A stretch of 5,971 nt of DNA from Candidatus Woesearchaeota archaeon (GCA_018302185.1 JAGVZX010000048.1:1-5971); one strand, 5' to 3'; positions 1 to 5,831 are shown, counted from the stretch's first letter. The notes: generated from the letters alone by a model not told the origin. A program made the numbers and translations.

Positions 1-114
1 GATAGTCTTATCTCTTACAATAACTGCGCCTACATGCTTTCTCTCGCAGGTGCTTCTTGTTGCTGCCTGCTTTGCAATGTTCATGAAATAATCATCCCAG
101 GTTGGGCGTGACAT
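1..114 (-). CDS. dCMP/cytidine deaminase family protein, N-terminal fragment (cut by window edge)
   Basis: Reading the minus strand from the ATG at 114-112 gives 38 uninterrupted residues that run off the left edge. They begin MSRPTWDDYFMNIAKQAA and continue through a Cys-Glu-Arg stretch (23-25) into HVGAVIV (27-33). The WDxYFM start, the R-x-x-C-x-R block and the following VGAVIV strand are typical of deoxycytidylate deaminases (ComEB/T4 Cd type). These enzymes convert dCMP to dUMP in the cytoplasm and so supply thymidylate synthesis. The zinc-binding H/C-A-E and PCxxC motifs that would prove activity lie outside the window, so a broader deaminase-family label is the safe one. A G-rich Shine-Dalgarno-like AGGGGGAT at 121-128 sits six bases before the ATG and supports this start. 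The 166-aa gene lies 49 bp upstream on the same strand. Confidence 0.82.
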   Translation of the reverse strand, partial: MSRPTWDDYFMNIAKQAATRSTCERKHVGAVIVRDKTI

Positions 115-120
115 AATTAA

Positions 121-128
121 ATCCCCCT
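121..128 (-). promoter_or_regulatory. Shine-Dalgarno-like site of the deaminase gene
   Basis: The minus strand reads AGGGGGAT, then six bases, then ATG. It is a partial match to the archaeal consensus GGAGGTGAT and fixes the start at 114. A ribosome binding site here, together with no T-run in the 49-bp spacer, fits translation from an mRNA shared with the upstream 166-aa gene. Confidence 0.5.
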
Positions 129-163
129 ATTTTTATCAATATCCTTAAACTTGCGGTTAATTT

Positions 164-664
164 TTATCCGTTTGCAATTAATGGTGCAGGAATTAACCCA
201 GCAAGCTGCTGAGGTAGATATCTGCCTCTTTCAAGCATAGACTCAACAAGAGCGTTTTTACGAACATGACCTGCCCTAAGTAATTCGCTGGCAGCATTTG
301 AAGGATTTTCAAGCATTTTGCCGCCATAATTGCTAGGTAGATTGTAAAAGACAACAAAAGTTCCTGTCCCACCTTGTATGAAATTTACCACAGCAAACTG
401 GTAAGCATTGCCAGAGATTCTTTTTGCATATAACAATTGTGTATCTATCCTGACTAAATCATCTACCTTTTCTAATATCTCTAATAGCTCAGCAGGCGTT
501 TCTTCTCCGATTCTTGCAGCTGGCTCACCGAAATAGGCATGCAACCTCTCAAATAATTTTGCATAGTCTCTGGAATACACATGAAATTGAACTGAAGTAG
601 CATGTTCTTCTTTATTAGGGATTTCTCTTGCCAATCTCTCCAATTTACTGAACATTTCATCCAT
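164..664 (-). CDS. Uncharacterised 166-residue soluble protein
   Basis: I do not recognise this protein. It has no signal peptide, no membrane segment and no metal-binding cysteines; it contains no Cys at all. Predicted shape by eye: an amphipathic helix at about 1-17, a possible strand VQFHVY (25-30), a helix at 32-45, a Glu/Leu-rich helix at 56-70, strands at about 72-82 and 87-97, a Gly-rich turn QGGTGT (97-102), a hydrophobic strand FVVFYNLP (103-110), a helical segment at 122-148, and a Pro/Ala-rich hydrophobic tail (151-166). The glycine turn is not a P-loop, because no GK[ST] follows. It is less lysine-rich and more Ala/Arg/Leu-rich than its neighbours. The start at 664 is favoured by a TATA-like box centred about 29 nt upstream and the lack of a Shine-Dalgarno; Met4 is the only close alternative. 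It precedes the deaminase gene by 49 bp on the same strand and may be cotranscribed, but that does not reveal its function. Confidence 0.8.
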   Translation of the reverse strand: MDEMFSKLERLAREIPNKEEHATSVQFHVYSRDYAKLFERLHAYFGEPAARIGEETPAELLEILEKVDDLVRIDTQLLYAKRISGNAYQFAVVNFIQGGTGTFVVFYNLPSNYGGKMLENPSNAASELLRAGHVRKNALVESMLERGRYLPQQLAGLIPAPLIANG

Positions 665-688
665 GTTTAAATAAAAGTAATCCAGCCA

Positions 689-697
689 GTTTATATG
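689..697 (-). promoter_or_regulatory. TATA-like box of the 166-aa gene
   Basis: The minus strand reads CATATAAAC preceded by an A-rich stretch that could serve as a BRE. The box centre (693) is 29 nt from the A of the start codon. At the usual archaeal TATA-to-start distance of about 26-27 nt, transcription would begin at or within three bases of the ATG, giving a leaderless or nearly leaderless mRNA. No Shine-Dalgarno is present just before the ATG, which agrees. The inference rests on spacing and composition only. Confidence 0.45.
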
Positions 698-719
698 TTT
701 TTTGTTTTAGTAATTAAAT

Positions 720-2726
720 TTATTTTTTTATCCCTTTTATCCTATTAAACTCCTTCACAAATTCTTCATAGCTTTTTATAGGACGAGAGCACATTGTACC
801 ATAACAGATGTAAATGGTAGGAGTTGGCTCTACAGCATATCCTGATTCTGCAAGCTCTTTCTTATCCCCAGAGGTAAGCAATTTAACGCTTTTGCGCGGA
901 TCATATGCTGCAAGAACTAAATTTAATAGTTCCTCAACTTGGTTTTTCTTCTTTGCAACAATTACAACTTTAATAGGAAACAAGTAATGCTCTAATGCAA
1001 GCGCATAACCAGCTGCATTGAATCCATGATGATTAAAATCATGAGAAAATGCCTTCAGTATGCCTGCTGCAGTCTCATGATATTCCTCTTTTGAAGTAAG
1101 TGAGTATAATCTAACTAAACTATCTGCAAGCAGGGAATTATCCAACAATGATTTGTCAGGAAATTGTAGATAGCCGATGTCTTCCTTACTCACAATCCTA
1201 TCAGAAAATGCCTTATCATCCTTGTCATAAAAGTTTGATTTGATGTATGCAAATAATTTTTCAGCATCTTCTAAATACTTTCTGTCTTGGTTTACCTGGA
1301 ATGTTCCTAATAATGCGCGAAGTACGTAAACTTGGTCAATCAATAATCCTGAATGTGAATCAAGGTCAGATGCATGCAGTTTGTTCCTGTTATCTTTATT
1401 ATCTTTTATATTTCTCCTATCTTTATTGTCTAGTGAATAATGCATAAATCCTGCAGATACATTGCCAGAAGTATTTGCATTGTTCTTGTAAAGATAATTT
1501 AATGCAGAAAGAGCAATCTCTGAATACTTTTTATCATTTAGCACTACAGATGCCCTTAAGAATGCACTTATCATCTGGGCATTTAAGTTAGTGAATATTG
1601 TCTTATCAACATAGGGCTTTGATAATTTTTTTCTTTGCTCTTTTGATTTCTTATAATATTCTTCATCTGCATCCTGGCTAGCGAAGAATGTTTTAGTTTT
1701 TGCATCATATAACGTGTTTTGTATATAAGCTAATGTCTGGATTGCAACGTCTTTGAATTCATTGCCGACAGATTCTCTTAATAATTGATGTGCATTAAGA
1801 TAATTCCTTATCAGTTCTGAATTGCTTTCTGCCATTTTCTCATAATGAGGCAGAGTCCAGTCTTGAGTTACAGAATAACGGAAAAATCCTCCTTCAACCT
1901 TATCAAAAATGCCTAACATGCCTTTCAATGTCTGCTTGGCAATCTCTGTATATTTTTTATTTGCTGCAATAGTTGATTCATCTTTGCTAGCATTTTCTTT
2001 ATTTTTATTTGATTCCTTGCTGCACTGCAATAAAGCAAGCTCAACTGCTTCTGTGACAGGAAACTTTGGCTGTGTGCCAAAGCCGCCAAATGTCGAGTCA
2101 AAGTTTGAAGTCAAAAACTCACTTATTTTGTTAACCGTATTATAGCTTAATGTTATTTCTTTGTCTGCTATTAATCGTTTATCTGCATTAATTGTTGTAG
2201 ACTGTAATTTTTTTGCCTGCATAGAGCTTTGCTTTGCTTCTGCCTCGATCTTTAATGAGTTATAAAAAGTTGAGACTTGTGCCAACAGATGAAGCATCTG
2301 GTCTTTTGGCAGATAAGTATGTCCAGTGATAACTTTCCCTGAATCTGTCAGAAATGCAGTTGTAGGGAATCCTCCAAAATTATACCTGTCTCTTATATCT
2401 GGGCGTTGATCAATATCTACTTTTATTGCCACAAATTTGGAATTGACAACATCTATTACCTGAGCAGTATCGTAAGTATCATGGTCCATGCGATGGCACC
2501 AATGGCACCATACTGCAGATAAGTCAAGAAGCACTGGCTTGTTCTCTTTTTTTGCTGTTTCAAAAGCATTTTTGCCCCATGGCTGCCAATTTATCTTTTG
2601 CAGTTTTAGATTATTAGAGACAGAATCAGCTTTTCCAGCAATAACACCTTTAGACTGCTTTTTATTTAGGTCAATAATTCTTTTACTAACTTTTTTCACG
2701 CTCTTTTTTTCAGCTTCCTGGTCCAT
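720..2726 (-). CDS. DUF255/YyaL-type thioredoxin-domain protein (short form)
   Basis: The domains in order are: a lysine-rich extension (1-44); a thioredoxin-like DUF255 domain (about 45-160) with WCHWCH (Cys74, Cys77), KVDIDQRPDI (102-111) and a cis-Pro-type GGFPTT (118-123, Pro121); then an alpha-barrel region (about 190-580) resembling N-acylglucosamine 2-epimerase/glycosidase folds. Family blocks in that region are GGFGTQPKFP (214-223), EGGFFRYSV (278-286), DWTLPHYEKM (289-298) and SQDADEEYY (350-358). The tail holds YICYGTMCSRP (639-649), with Cys641 and Cys646 matching the family's C-x4-C. Homologues include bacterial YyaL and mammalian SPATA20; the biochemical role is not established, though a redox function is suggested by CxxC. 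Between SQDAD and the VDKTIFTNLNAQMI block (373-386) only about 20 residues remain, whereas long homologues carry a much larger segment; the length is regained by Lys/Asn-rich inserts at about 238-258 and 433-449. No signal peptide or membrane segment is seen, so it is probably cytoplasmic. Confidence 0.9.
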   Translation of the reverse strand: MDQEAEKKSVKKVSKRIIDLNKKQSKGVIAGKADSVSNNLKLQKINWQPWGKNAFETAKKENKPVLLDLSAVWCHWCHRMDHDTYDTAQVIDVVNSKFVAIKVDIDQRPDIRDRYNFGGFPTTAFLTDSGKVITGHTYLPKDQMLHLLAQVSTFYNSLKIEAEAKQSSMQAKKLQSTTINADKRLIADKEITLSYNTVNKISEFLTSNFDSTFGGFGTQPKFPVTEAVELALLQCSKESNKNKENASKDESTIAANKKYTEIAKQTLKGMLGIFDKVEGGFFRYSVTQDWTLPHYEKMAESNSELIRNYLNAHQLLRESVGNEFKDVAIQTLAYIQNTLYDAKTKTFFASQDADEEYYKKSKEQRKKLSKPYVDKTIFTNLNAQMISAFLRASVVLNDKKYSEIALSALNYLYKNNANTSGNVSAGFMHYSLDNKDRRNIKDNKDNRNKLHASDLDSHSGLLIDQVYVLRALLGTFQVNQDRKYLEDAEKLFAYIKSNFYDKDDKAFSDRIVSKEDIGYLQFPDKSLLDNSLLADSLVRLYSLTSKEEYHETAAGILKAFSHDFNHHGFNAAGYALALEHYLFPIKVVIVAKKKNQVEELLNLVLAAYDPRKSVKLLTSGDKKELAESGYAVEPTPTIYICYGTMCSRPIKSYEEFVKEFNRIKGIKK
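1391..1427 (-). repeat. Direct 27-bp-period repeat coding for a 9-residue duplication
   Basis: On the plus strand the 10-mer TATCTTTATT occurs at 1391-1400 and again at 1418-1427, exactly 27 bp apart, with partial identity on either side. In the DUF255 protein this is an in-frame nine-residue repeat, DNKDRRNIK then DNKDNRNKL (from residue 433). It looks like a recent slippage duplication in a charged surface loop. Confidence 0.6.
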
Positions 2727-2747
2727 AGCATAAAAGAATCAGAAGTA

Positions 2748-2756
2748 GTATAAATA
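2748..2756 (-). promoter_or_regulatory. TATA-like box of the DUF255 gene
   Basis: The minus strand reads TATTTATAC, centred at 2752, which is 26 nt from the A of the ATG at 2726. The 20 bases before the ATG are pyrimidine-rich and contain no GGTG or GGAG, so a leaderless transcript starting at the ATG is the simplest reading. The box lies between the end of ftsZ and this gene, which argues for a separate transcription unit. Confidence 0.5.
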
Positions 2757-2796
2757 ATTATTCGTGTTTGAAATATAATTTAAATTTGCACTATTA

Positions 2797-2821
2797 TCAA
2801 AAAGAACTTATTTTAAAAGAC
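2797..2821 (-). terminator. Possible T-rich terminator after ftsZ
   Basis: Just past the ftsZ stop the minus strand carries a T4 tract and then a T5 tract (TTCTTTTTG) with no strong hairpin. Archaeal RNA polymerase commonly terminates on oligo-T tracts, so this is a plausible 3' end. The region is AT-rich throughout and the tracts are short, so confidence is limited. Confidence 0.3.
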
Positions 2822-4078
2822 CTAATCAACAAACTCTATTCCCAGCGTGTTTTCTATTTCTTTCTTTTTCTTGTCTGCGCTTCCGCCTCGTTTGCCAAGT
2901 ATTTGCGCGCTCTTGACGCCTGTAACTATCAACATCGCTCTGATTGTTCCTTCAAGATCATCATAAATTTGTGCTCCCCAAATAACACGAGCATCTTCAT
3001 CTAATCTTTCGCTTACTGCAGCAACTATCTGCCTTGCTTCCTCAAGAGTCATGTCTGGTCCGCCAGAGATATTTATCAAAGCGCCATTTGCTCCAGAAAT
3101 ATCAACATCCAACAGAGGATTAGAAATCGCTTTCTCAACAGCTTCTTTTGCCCTTGTTTCAGAATCGCTTTCTCCTACACCGATAAGAGCAACTCCGCCG
3201 CCTGACATTATTGTCCTGATATCTGCAAAATCCAAGTTAACTAAGCCTGCTTTTGTTACAAGCTCTGCAATTCCTTTGACAGCATTTGTCAATATTTCAT
3301 CTGCAACTTTAAATGCAGTATGTAATGGAAGATCAGGGGCAAGTTCAAGCAATTTATCATTAGGAATAACAATCAATGTATCAACCAAACTTTCTAATCT
3401 TTCAAGGCCGTACATTGCATTTTCATATCTTCTGTTGCCTTCCATCGCAAAAGGCATCGTAACTATTCCTACAGTCAATGCACCCATCTTTTTTGCAACT
3501 TCAGCAACTATTGGAGCGCTTCCTGTACCTGTGCCGCCGCCCAAGCCTGCAGTGATGAAGACCATGTCTGCCCCATGTATGGCTTTTTTGATATCTCCTT
3601 CCTGCTCTCTTGCAGAATCTTCGCCTACTTTTGGGACACTGCCTGCGCCTAAACCATGAGTTGTCTCTCTGCCTATCAGAATTTTTTTTGTTGCGCTTGT
3701 GTAAAGCAGATCCTGGGCATCTGTGTTGATGGCAATCGTCTCTGCGCCTTCAATGCCAACTTCAGTCATCCTATTAATGGTATTATTGCCTGCTCCTCCG
3801 CATCCGACTACTTTTATTTTTGCTGTCTGCACTGCAAGTAAAGCTTCAAGCTCCGCATCTATCTCATGCGCAGTTATTGCATGGTCAACATATTTAGGAT
3901 TAGATTTTGGGTCTTTGAATGGTCGAGAAACCTGTGTTTCAGTAGCTGATCTTACAGGCTGCAATGTATGGACATTGGATACATTTGTCTGTTCAGAGCT
4001 GAAATTACTTTCTGATTGATCGCCTGCAGAATTAACAGTTGGCTGCTCAGAACTTTGCTGTTGGTTAAATTCATCCAT
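2822..4078 (-). CDS. ftsZ: Cell division protein FtsZ
   Basis: FtsZ is a tubulin-like GTPase that polymerises into the cytoplasmic division ring. After a Gln/Ser/Asn-rich extension (about 1-63) and a helical linker ending near residue 84, the GTPase core starts with KIKVVGCGGAGNN (87-99), followed by NTDAQ (118-122). The tubulin signature GGGTGTG is at 180-186, MPFAMEGNRR at 208-217, and the T7 loop NLDFADIRTIM at 281-291 has the catalytic aspartates Asp283 and Asp286. All key GTP-binding and hydrolysis residues appear intact. The C-terminal domain runs to about 390, then a Lys-rich linker (403-406) and a short conserved-looking tail, ENTLGIEFVD, which by analogy could bind a membrane tether such as SepF. 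The 418-residue length exceeds many archaeal FtsZ proteins because of the N-terminal extension. The start is supported by AGGTG seven bases upstream. The FKBP gene is 119 bp upstream on the same strand. Confidence 0.97.
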   Translation of the reverse strand: MDEFNQQQSSEQPTVNSAGDQSESNFSSEQTNVSNVHTLQPVRSATETQVSRPFKDPKSNPKYVDHAITAHEIDAELEALLAVQTAKIKVVGCGGAGNNTINRMTEVGIEGAETIAINTDAQDLLYTSATKKILIGRETTHGLGAGSVPKVGEDSAREQEGDIKKAIHGADMVFITAGLGGGTGTGSAPIVAEVAKKMGALTVGIVTMPFAMEGNRRYENAMYGLERLESLVDTLIVIPNDKLLELAPDLPLHTAFKVADEILTNAVKGIAELVTKAGLVNLDFADIRTIMSGGGVALIGVGESDSETRAKEAVEKAISNPLLDVDISGANGALINISGGPDMTLEEARQIVAAVSERLDEDARVIWGAQIYDDLEGTIRAMLIVTGVKSAQILGKRGGSADKKKKEIENTLGIEFVD

Positions 4079-4085
4079 CTCTAAA

Positions 4086-4090
4086 CACCT
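4086..4090 (-). promoter_or_regulatory. Shine-Dalgarno site of ftsZ
   Basis: The minus strand reads AGGTG, then seven bases, then ATG. This is a core match to the archaeal anti-Shine-Dalgarno. It supports the upstream start, and therefore that the low-complexity N-terminal extension of FtsZ is really translated. Confidence 0.65.
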
Positions 4091-4135
4091 TTTGACTTAA
4101 TGAAATTAAAATATTAATAATTGATATTAAAACAA

Positions 4136-4180
4136 TTATAAATGATTACAAGATAAGTATATTTGCCTAATATTTAAAGG
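4136..4180 (-). promoter_or_regulatory. Candidate ftsZ promoter region (two TATA-like boxes)
   Basis: Two TATA-like boxes lie on the minus strand. ATTTATA at 4137-4143 would give a leader of about 35 nt. CCTTTAAATA at 4171-4180 would give about 70 nt and sits only about 18 bp past the FKBP stop codon. Both predict an mRNA with a leader, in keeping with the good Shine-Dalgarno. The spacer is very AT-rich, so chance matches are likely and I cannot choose between them. No T-run follows the FKBP gene, so read-through from it is also possible. Confidence 0.35.
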
Positions 4181-4197
4181 TTACGCCTCTGGAATAG

Positions 4198-4869
4198 TTA
4201 TTTTGCAGCAAACCCTAATTTCTTTATTTCCGGTACAACATTAACCAATTCCTTCTCAACCTCTGCTTTTATCTCAGGAGTAAGTGCATCTATCAGTTTT
4301 TTTTCAATTTTAACTGTTGCAGCGTTATTAGAATCTTCTATATTTACGACTGCATTCTTTAAGTCATATTTCATCCGCAAAAATGCCTTGACTTTCTCTG
4401 CAGGGCTTTCGATCATACGCGTAACTTTGACAGTATAGACAACCTCTTTGCTTGCAAATGGATGGTTGAAATCGACTATTACTCTGCCGCCTGTAACTGT
4501 AGTAACTGTACCTAGAGAACCATCAATATTAACCTGCAGCCCTGGAACAGGATTGACCTGGTCTTTTGTAAAGAATTTTAAGGGAATGAGCTTAAAGAGT
4601 TTAGCATCTTTCTTGCCGAAAGCTTCCTCTGGCTTTAAGTCAAAAACATATTCATTGCCGACATTTTTGCCGACAAGCTTTTCCTCTAATTTTGGAAGTA
4701 TCTGCTTATGCCCAAGGCATATTATATAATCGCCATAAGGCATGTTCGGATTATAGATTCCAGAAGATTTTGCTGTTTTCTCATTGCTAGTATCGAAGAT
4801 AGTGTTATTCTCTTTTAATTTAGCTGTAAATTCCAGCTGCACAAAATCGTTTTGCTTCAGTTGAGTCAT
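4198..4869 (-). CDS. FKBP/SlyD-type peptidyl-prolyl cis-trans isomerase, long archaeal form
   Basis: This enzyme family isomerises Xaa-Pro bonds and acts as a cytoplasmic folding chaperone. The FKBP fold is built from two parts: residues about 5-84, with the FDTS motif (25-28), the LGHKQILPKLEEKLVGKNVG stretch (52-71) and PEEAFG (80-85); and about 128-153, with RVIVDFNHPFASK (129-141) and YTVKVTRM (145-152). Between them lies an inserted IF (insert-in-flap) domain (about 86-128) of the SlyD type, used in substrate capture. After residue 154 comes an extra mixed helix/strand domain of about 70 residues, as in long archaeal FKBP26-type proteins. There is no His-rich metal-binding tail as in bacterial SlyD, no signal peptide and no membrane segment. 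The usual NHPLAGK-like motif reads NHPFASK, with Ser140 in place of Gly. The start is supported by GGTGAT three bases upstream of the ATG. ftsZ follows on the same strand. Confidence 0.93.
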   Translation of the reverse strand: MTQLKQNDFVQLEFTAKLKENNTIFDTSNEKTAKSSGIYNPNMPYGDYIICLGHKQILPKLEEKLVGKNVGNEYVFDLKPEEAFGKKDAKLFKLIPLKFFTKDQVNPVPGLQVNIDGSLGTVTTVTGGRVIVDFNHPFASKEVVYTVKVTRMIESPAEKVKAFLRMKYDLKNAVVNIEDSNNAATVKIEKKLIDALTPEIKAEVEKELVNVVPEIKKLGFAAK

Positions 4870-4872
4870 CAG

Positions 4873-4878
4873 ATCACC
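4873..4878 (-). promoter_or_regulatory. Shine-Dalgarno site of the FKBP gene
   Basis: The minus strand reads GGTGAT, three bases before the ATG. It matches the 3' half of the consensus GGAGGTGAT, so the short gap is consistent with normal pairing. It is the strongest ribosome binding site in the window. Confidence 0.7.
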
Positions 4879-4931
4879 AGTTTTTTAGTTTATGCCTATC
4901 TTATTTTTTATTTTTAGCTTATTATTTTTAA

Positions 4932-4940
4932 GATATATTG
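4932..4940 (-). promoter_or_regulatory. Candidate TATA-like box of the FKBP gene
   Basis: The minus strand reads CAATATATC, centred near 4936. Transcription would start near 4910, giving a leader of about 40 nt that is strongly A-rich and probably unstructured before the Shine-Dalgarno. A second AT-rich match (ATTTAAATA, 4965-4973) is possible. The whole divergent spacer (4870-5039) is AT-rich, so this call is weak. Confidence 0.3.
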
Positions 4941-5006
4941 ATAAGAACTACATTTTATTAGGTGATTTAAATAATTTGTTATTTCTCTAGAATAATCTGC
5001 ATAAGA

Positions 5007-5014
5007 TTTATATA
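5007..5014 (+). promoter_or_regulatory. TATA box of the HAD gene
   Basis: TTTATATA is a textbook archaeal TATA box, with the purine-rich ATAAGA just upstream as a possible BRE. Its centre is about 29 nt before the ATG at 5040 but only about 14 nt before the in-frame GTG at 5025. A transcript starting about 26-27 nt downstream of the box centre would begin near 5037, after the GTG, so the box argues for the ATG and a leaderless or nearly leaderless mRNA. Confidence 0.6.
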
Positions 5015-5039
5015 CTACACAGAAGTGATTATCTCTAAG

Positions 5040-5759
5040 ATGGGGGATCGCAAAAAGACATTAGTGTTATTTGATGTAGGTGCAGTTGAGTTAGAGTTAG
5101 ATTATAGCAGATTCTATCAGGAAGCTGCAAAAATTTCAACTAGATATAAGAATGATCCTGATGCATTCAAAGATGCTTTTGTTGCAAGTAATCTGGAAAA
5201 TAGGCTTATGGTCAGAGAACTTACAGCTGCAGAATATCTTATGCAATTAAGAAACCTTATTTTGCCGGGAATAGAGTTAAGTGACCAGGGATTGATGGAT
5301 ATTAACAGCTGCTGTTGGCCAAGACAGGTTGAGAAAGTTGTTGCATTAAAACGTAAGATCCATGATGCAGGCTATAGTGTTGGGATCTTCTCAAATATGA
5401 CAGAGCTTGCGCTGGGCATATTATCTGCAAGATTTCCAGAGGTGTTTGAAACTTATGATCCTGCTTCACCAAAAATATATTCATTTGAAACAGGCAGTAC
5501 AAAGTCAGAAGATAAGATGTACGAAAGAATAAGAGGGTATGGTAAAGTGATATTAATAGATGATAATGCAGCTTATGTAGCAAGAGCTGTAGAACGCTTT
5601 GGGTGGAAAGGGATCTTATTTACGCCATATATAGATAGGGCAGAAGCAATACGAGCAAAAGAACATACTGGTGCGATGCATTCAGAAAACCTGAAGATGG
5701 TAAATTCAGAAGATGGATTAGCAGGTGCATTAAGGGCATTTGGCGTGGACGTTAAATGA
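5040..5759 (+). CDS. HAD-superfamily hydrolase, YihX-like (subfamily IA)
   Basis: This is probably a cytoplasmic phosphatase acting on a small phosphorylated metabolite. Numbered from the ATG (239 residues), motif I is LVLFDVGAVELELD (8-21) with the nucleophile Asp12. The +2 position is Gly14 rather than Asp, as in YihX-type proteins (FDLGNV) and FDLGGV proteins. A helical C1 cap follows (about 20-100). Motif II is VGIFSN (114-119, Ser118), motif III is TGSTKSEDKMY (151-161, Lys155), and motif IV is VILIDDN (170-176, Asp174 and Asp175). The full motif set suggests an active enzyme. E. coli YihX hydrolyses alpha-D-glucose 1-phosphate, but the substrate here cannot be assigned. An in-frame GTG at 5025 would add five residues (translated MIISK); I prefer the ATG because of the TATA box position. 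The stop TGA is followed directly by an in-frame TAA. The gene is divergent from the FKBP gene and convergent with the gene at the right edge. Confidence 0.9.
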   Translation: MGDRKKTLVLFDVGAVELELDYSRFYQEAAKISTRYKNDPDAFKDAFVASNLENRLMVRELTAAEYLMQLRNLILPGIELSDQGLMDINSCCWPRQVEKVVALKRKIHDAGYSVGIFSNMTELALGILSARFPEVFETYDPASPKIYSFETGSTKSEDKMYERIRGYGKVILIDDNAAYVARAVERFGWKGILFTPYIDRAEAIRAKEHTGAMHSENLKMVNSEDGLAGALRAFGVDVK

Positions 5760-5781
5760 TAAAGATTTAAACGACAGGCAC

Positions 5782-5794
5782 TTAATTTTATTCT
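5782..5794 (+). terminator. Weak T-rich terminator candidate after the HAD gene
   Basis: About 25-35 bases after the stop the plus strand reads TTAATTTTATTCT, a T-rich stretch without a clear hairpin. It could act as an archaeal oligo-T terminator between convergent genes, but the longest run is only four T. Confidence 0.25.
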
Positions 5795-5825
5795 ATGCAT
5801 TAACTGATATATTGATCTGCAATCC

Positions 5826-5831
5826 AAAAAA
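5826..5831 (-). terminator. Oligo-T terminator candidate for the gene at the right edge
   Basis: The minus strand has a T6 run (ATTATTTTTTGG) about 32 nt past the stop codon of the minus-strand reading frame that enters from the right edge. Its location, downstream of that stop and in the convergent gap, fits an archaeal terminator and mildly supports that frame being a real gene. Confidence 0.35.

Noticed and set aside
97..102. The QGGTGT turn of the 166-aa protein (residues 97-102) as a nucleotide-binding P-loop or tubulin-like signature
   Set aside because: No GK[ST] follows and the surrounding strand/helix order does not match either fold. These coordinates are protein residues; in the window the turn lies at about 359-376.
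2768..3004. A plus-strand frame starting in the DUF255-ftsZ spacer
   Set aside because: Most of it is antisense to the 3' end of ftsZ. It has no Shine-Dalgarno, and the spacer part is AT-rich Tyr/Leu/Lys sequence.
3051..3659. A 202-codon open frame on the plus strand inside ftsZ
   Set aside because: It is exactly antisense to the most conserved part of ftsZ. Its product is a Ser/Pro/Thr/Ile-rich string typical of the complement of a Gly/Ala/Asp-rich gene, and it has no plausible promoter or ribosome site of its own.
3656..4019. Two further plus-strand frames antisense to the N-terminal part of ftsZ
   Set aside because: Both are shadows of ftsZ with cysteine-rich, non-globular composition.
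4165..4181. Palindrome-like CCTAATATTTAAAGG upstream of ftsZ as an operator
   Set aside because: The matching arms are only a few bases around an AT core, which is expected by chance in such a spacer; it is better read as a TATA-like box.
4448..4729. A 93-codon plus-strand frame inside the FKBP gene
   Set aside because: It is antisense to a well-supported FKBP/IF-domain gene, and its product has no recognisable features.
4892..4990. A 32-codon plus-strand frame beginning MPILFFIFSLL in the divergent spacer, resembling a tiny membrane peptide
   Set aside because: The hydrophobic start comes from runs of T in an AT-rich spacer. It has no Shine-Dalgarno and no well-placed TATA box, and it overlaps the likely FKBP leader on the other strand.
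5302..5827. Two minus-strand frames opposite the HAD gene
   Set aside because: They are antisense to a gene with all HAD motifs, and their His/Leu/Tyr-rich products look non-functional.
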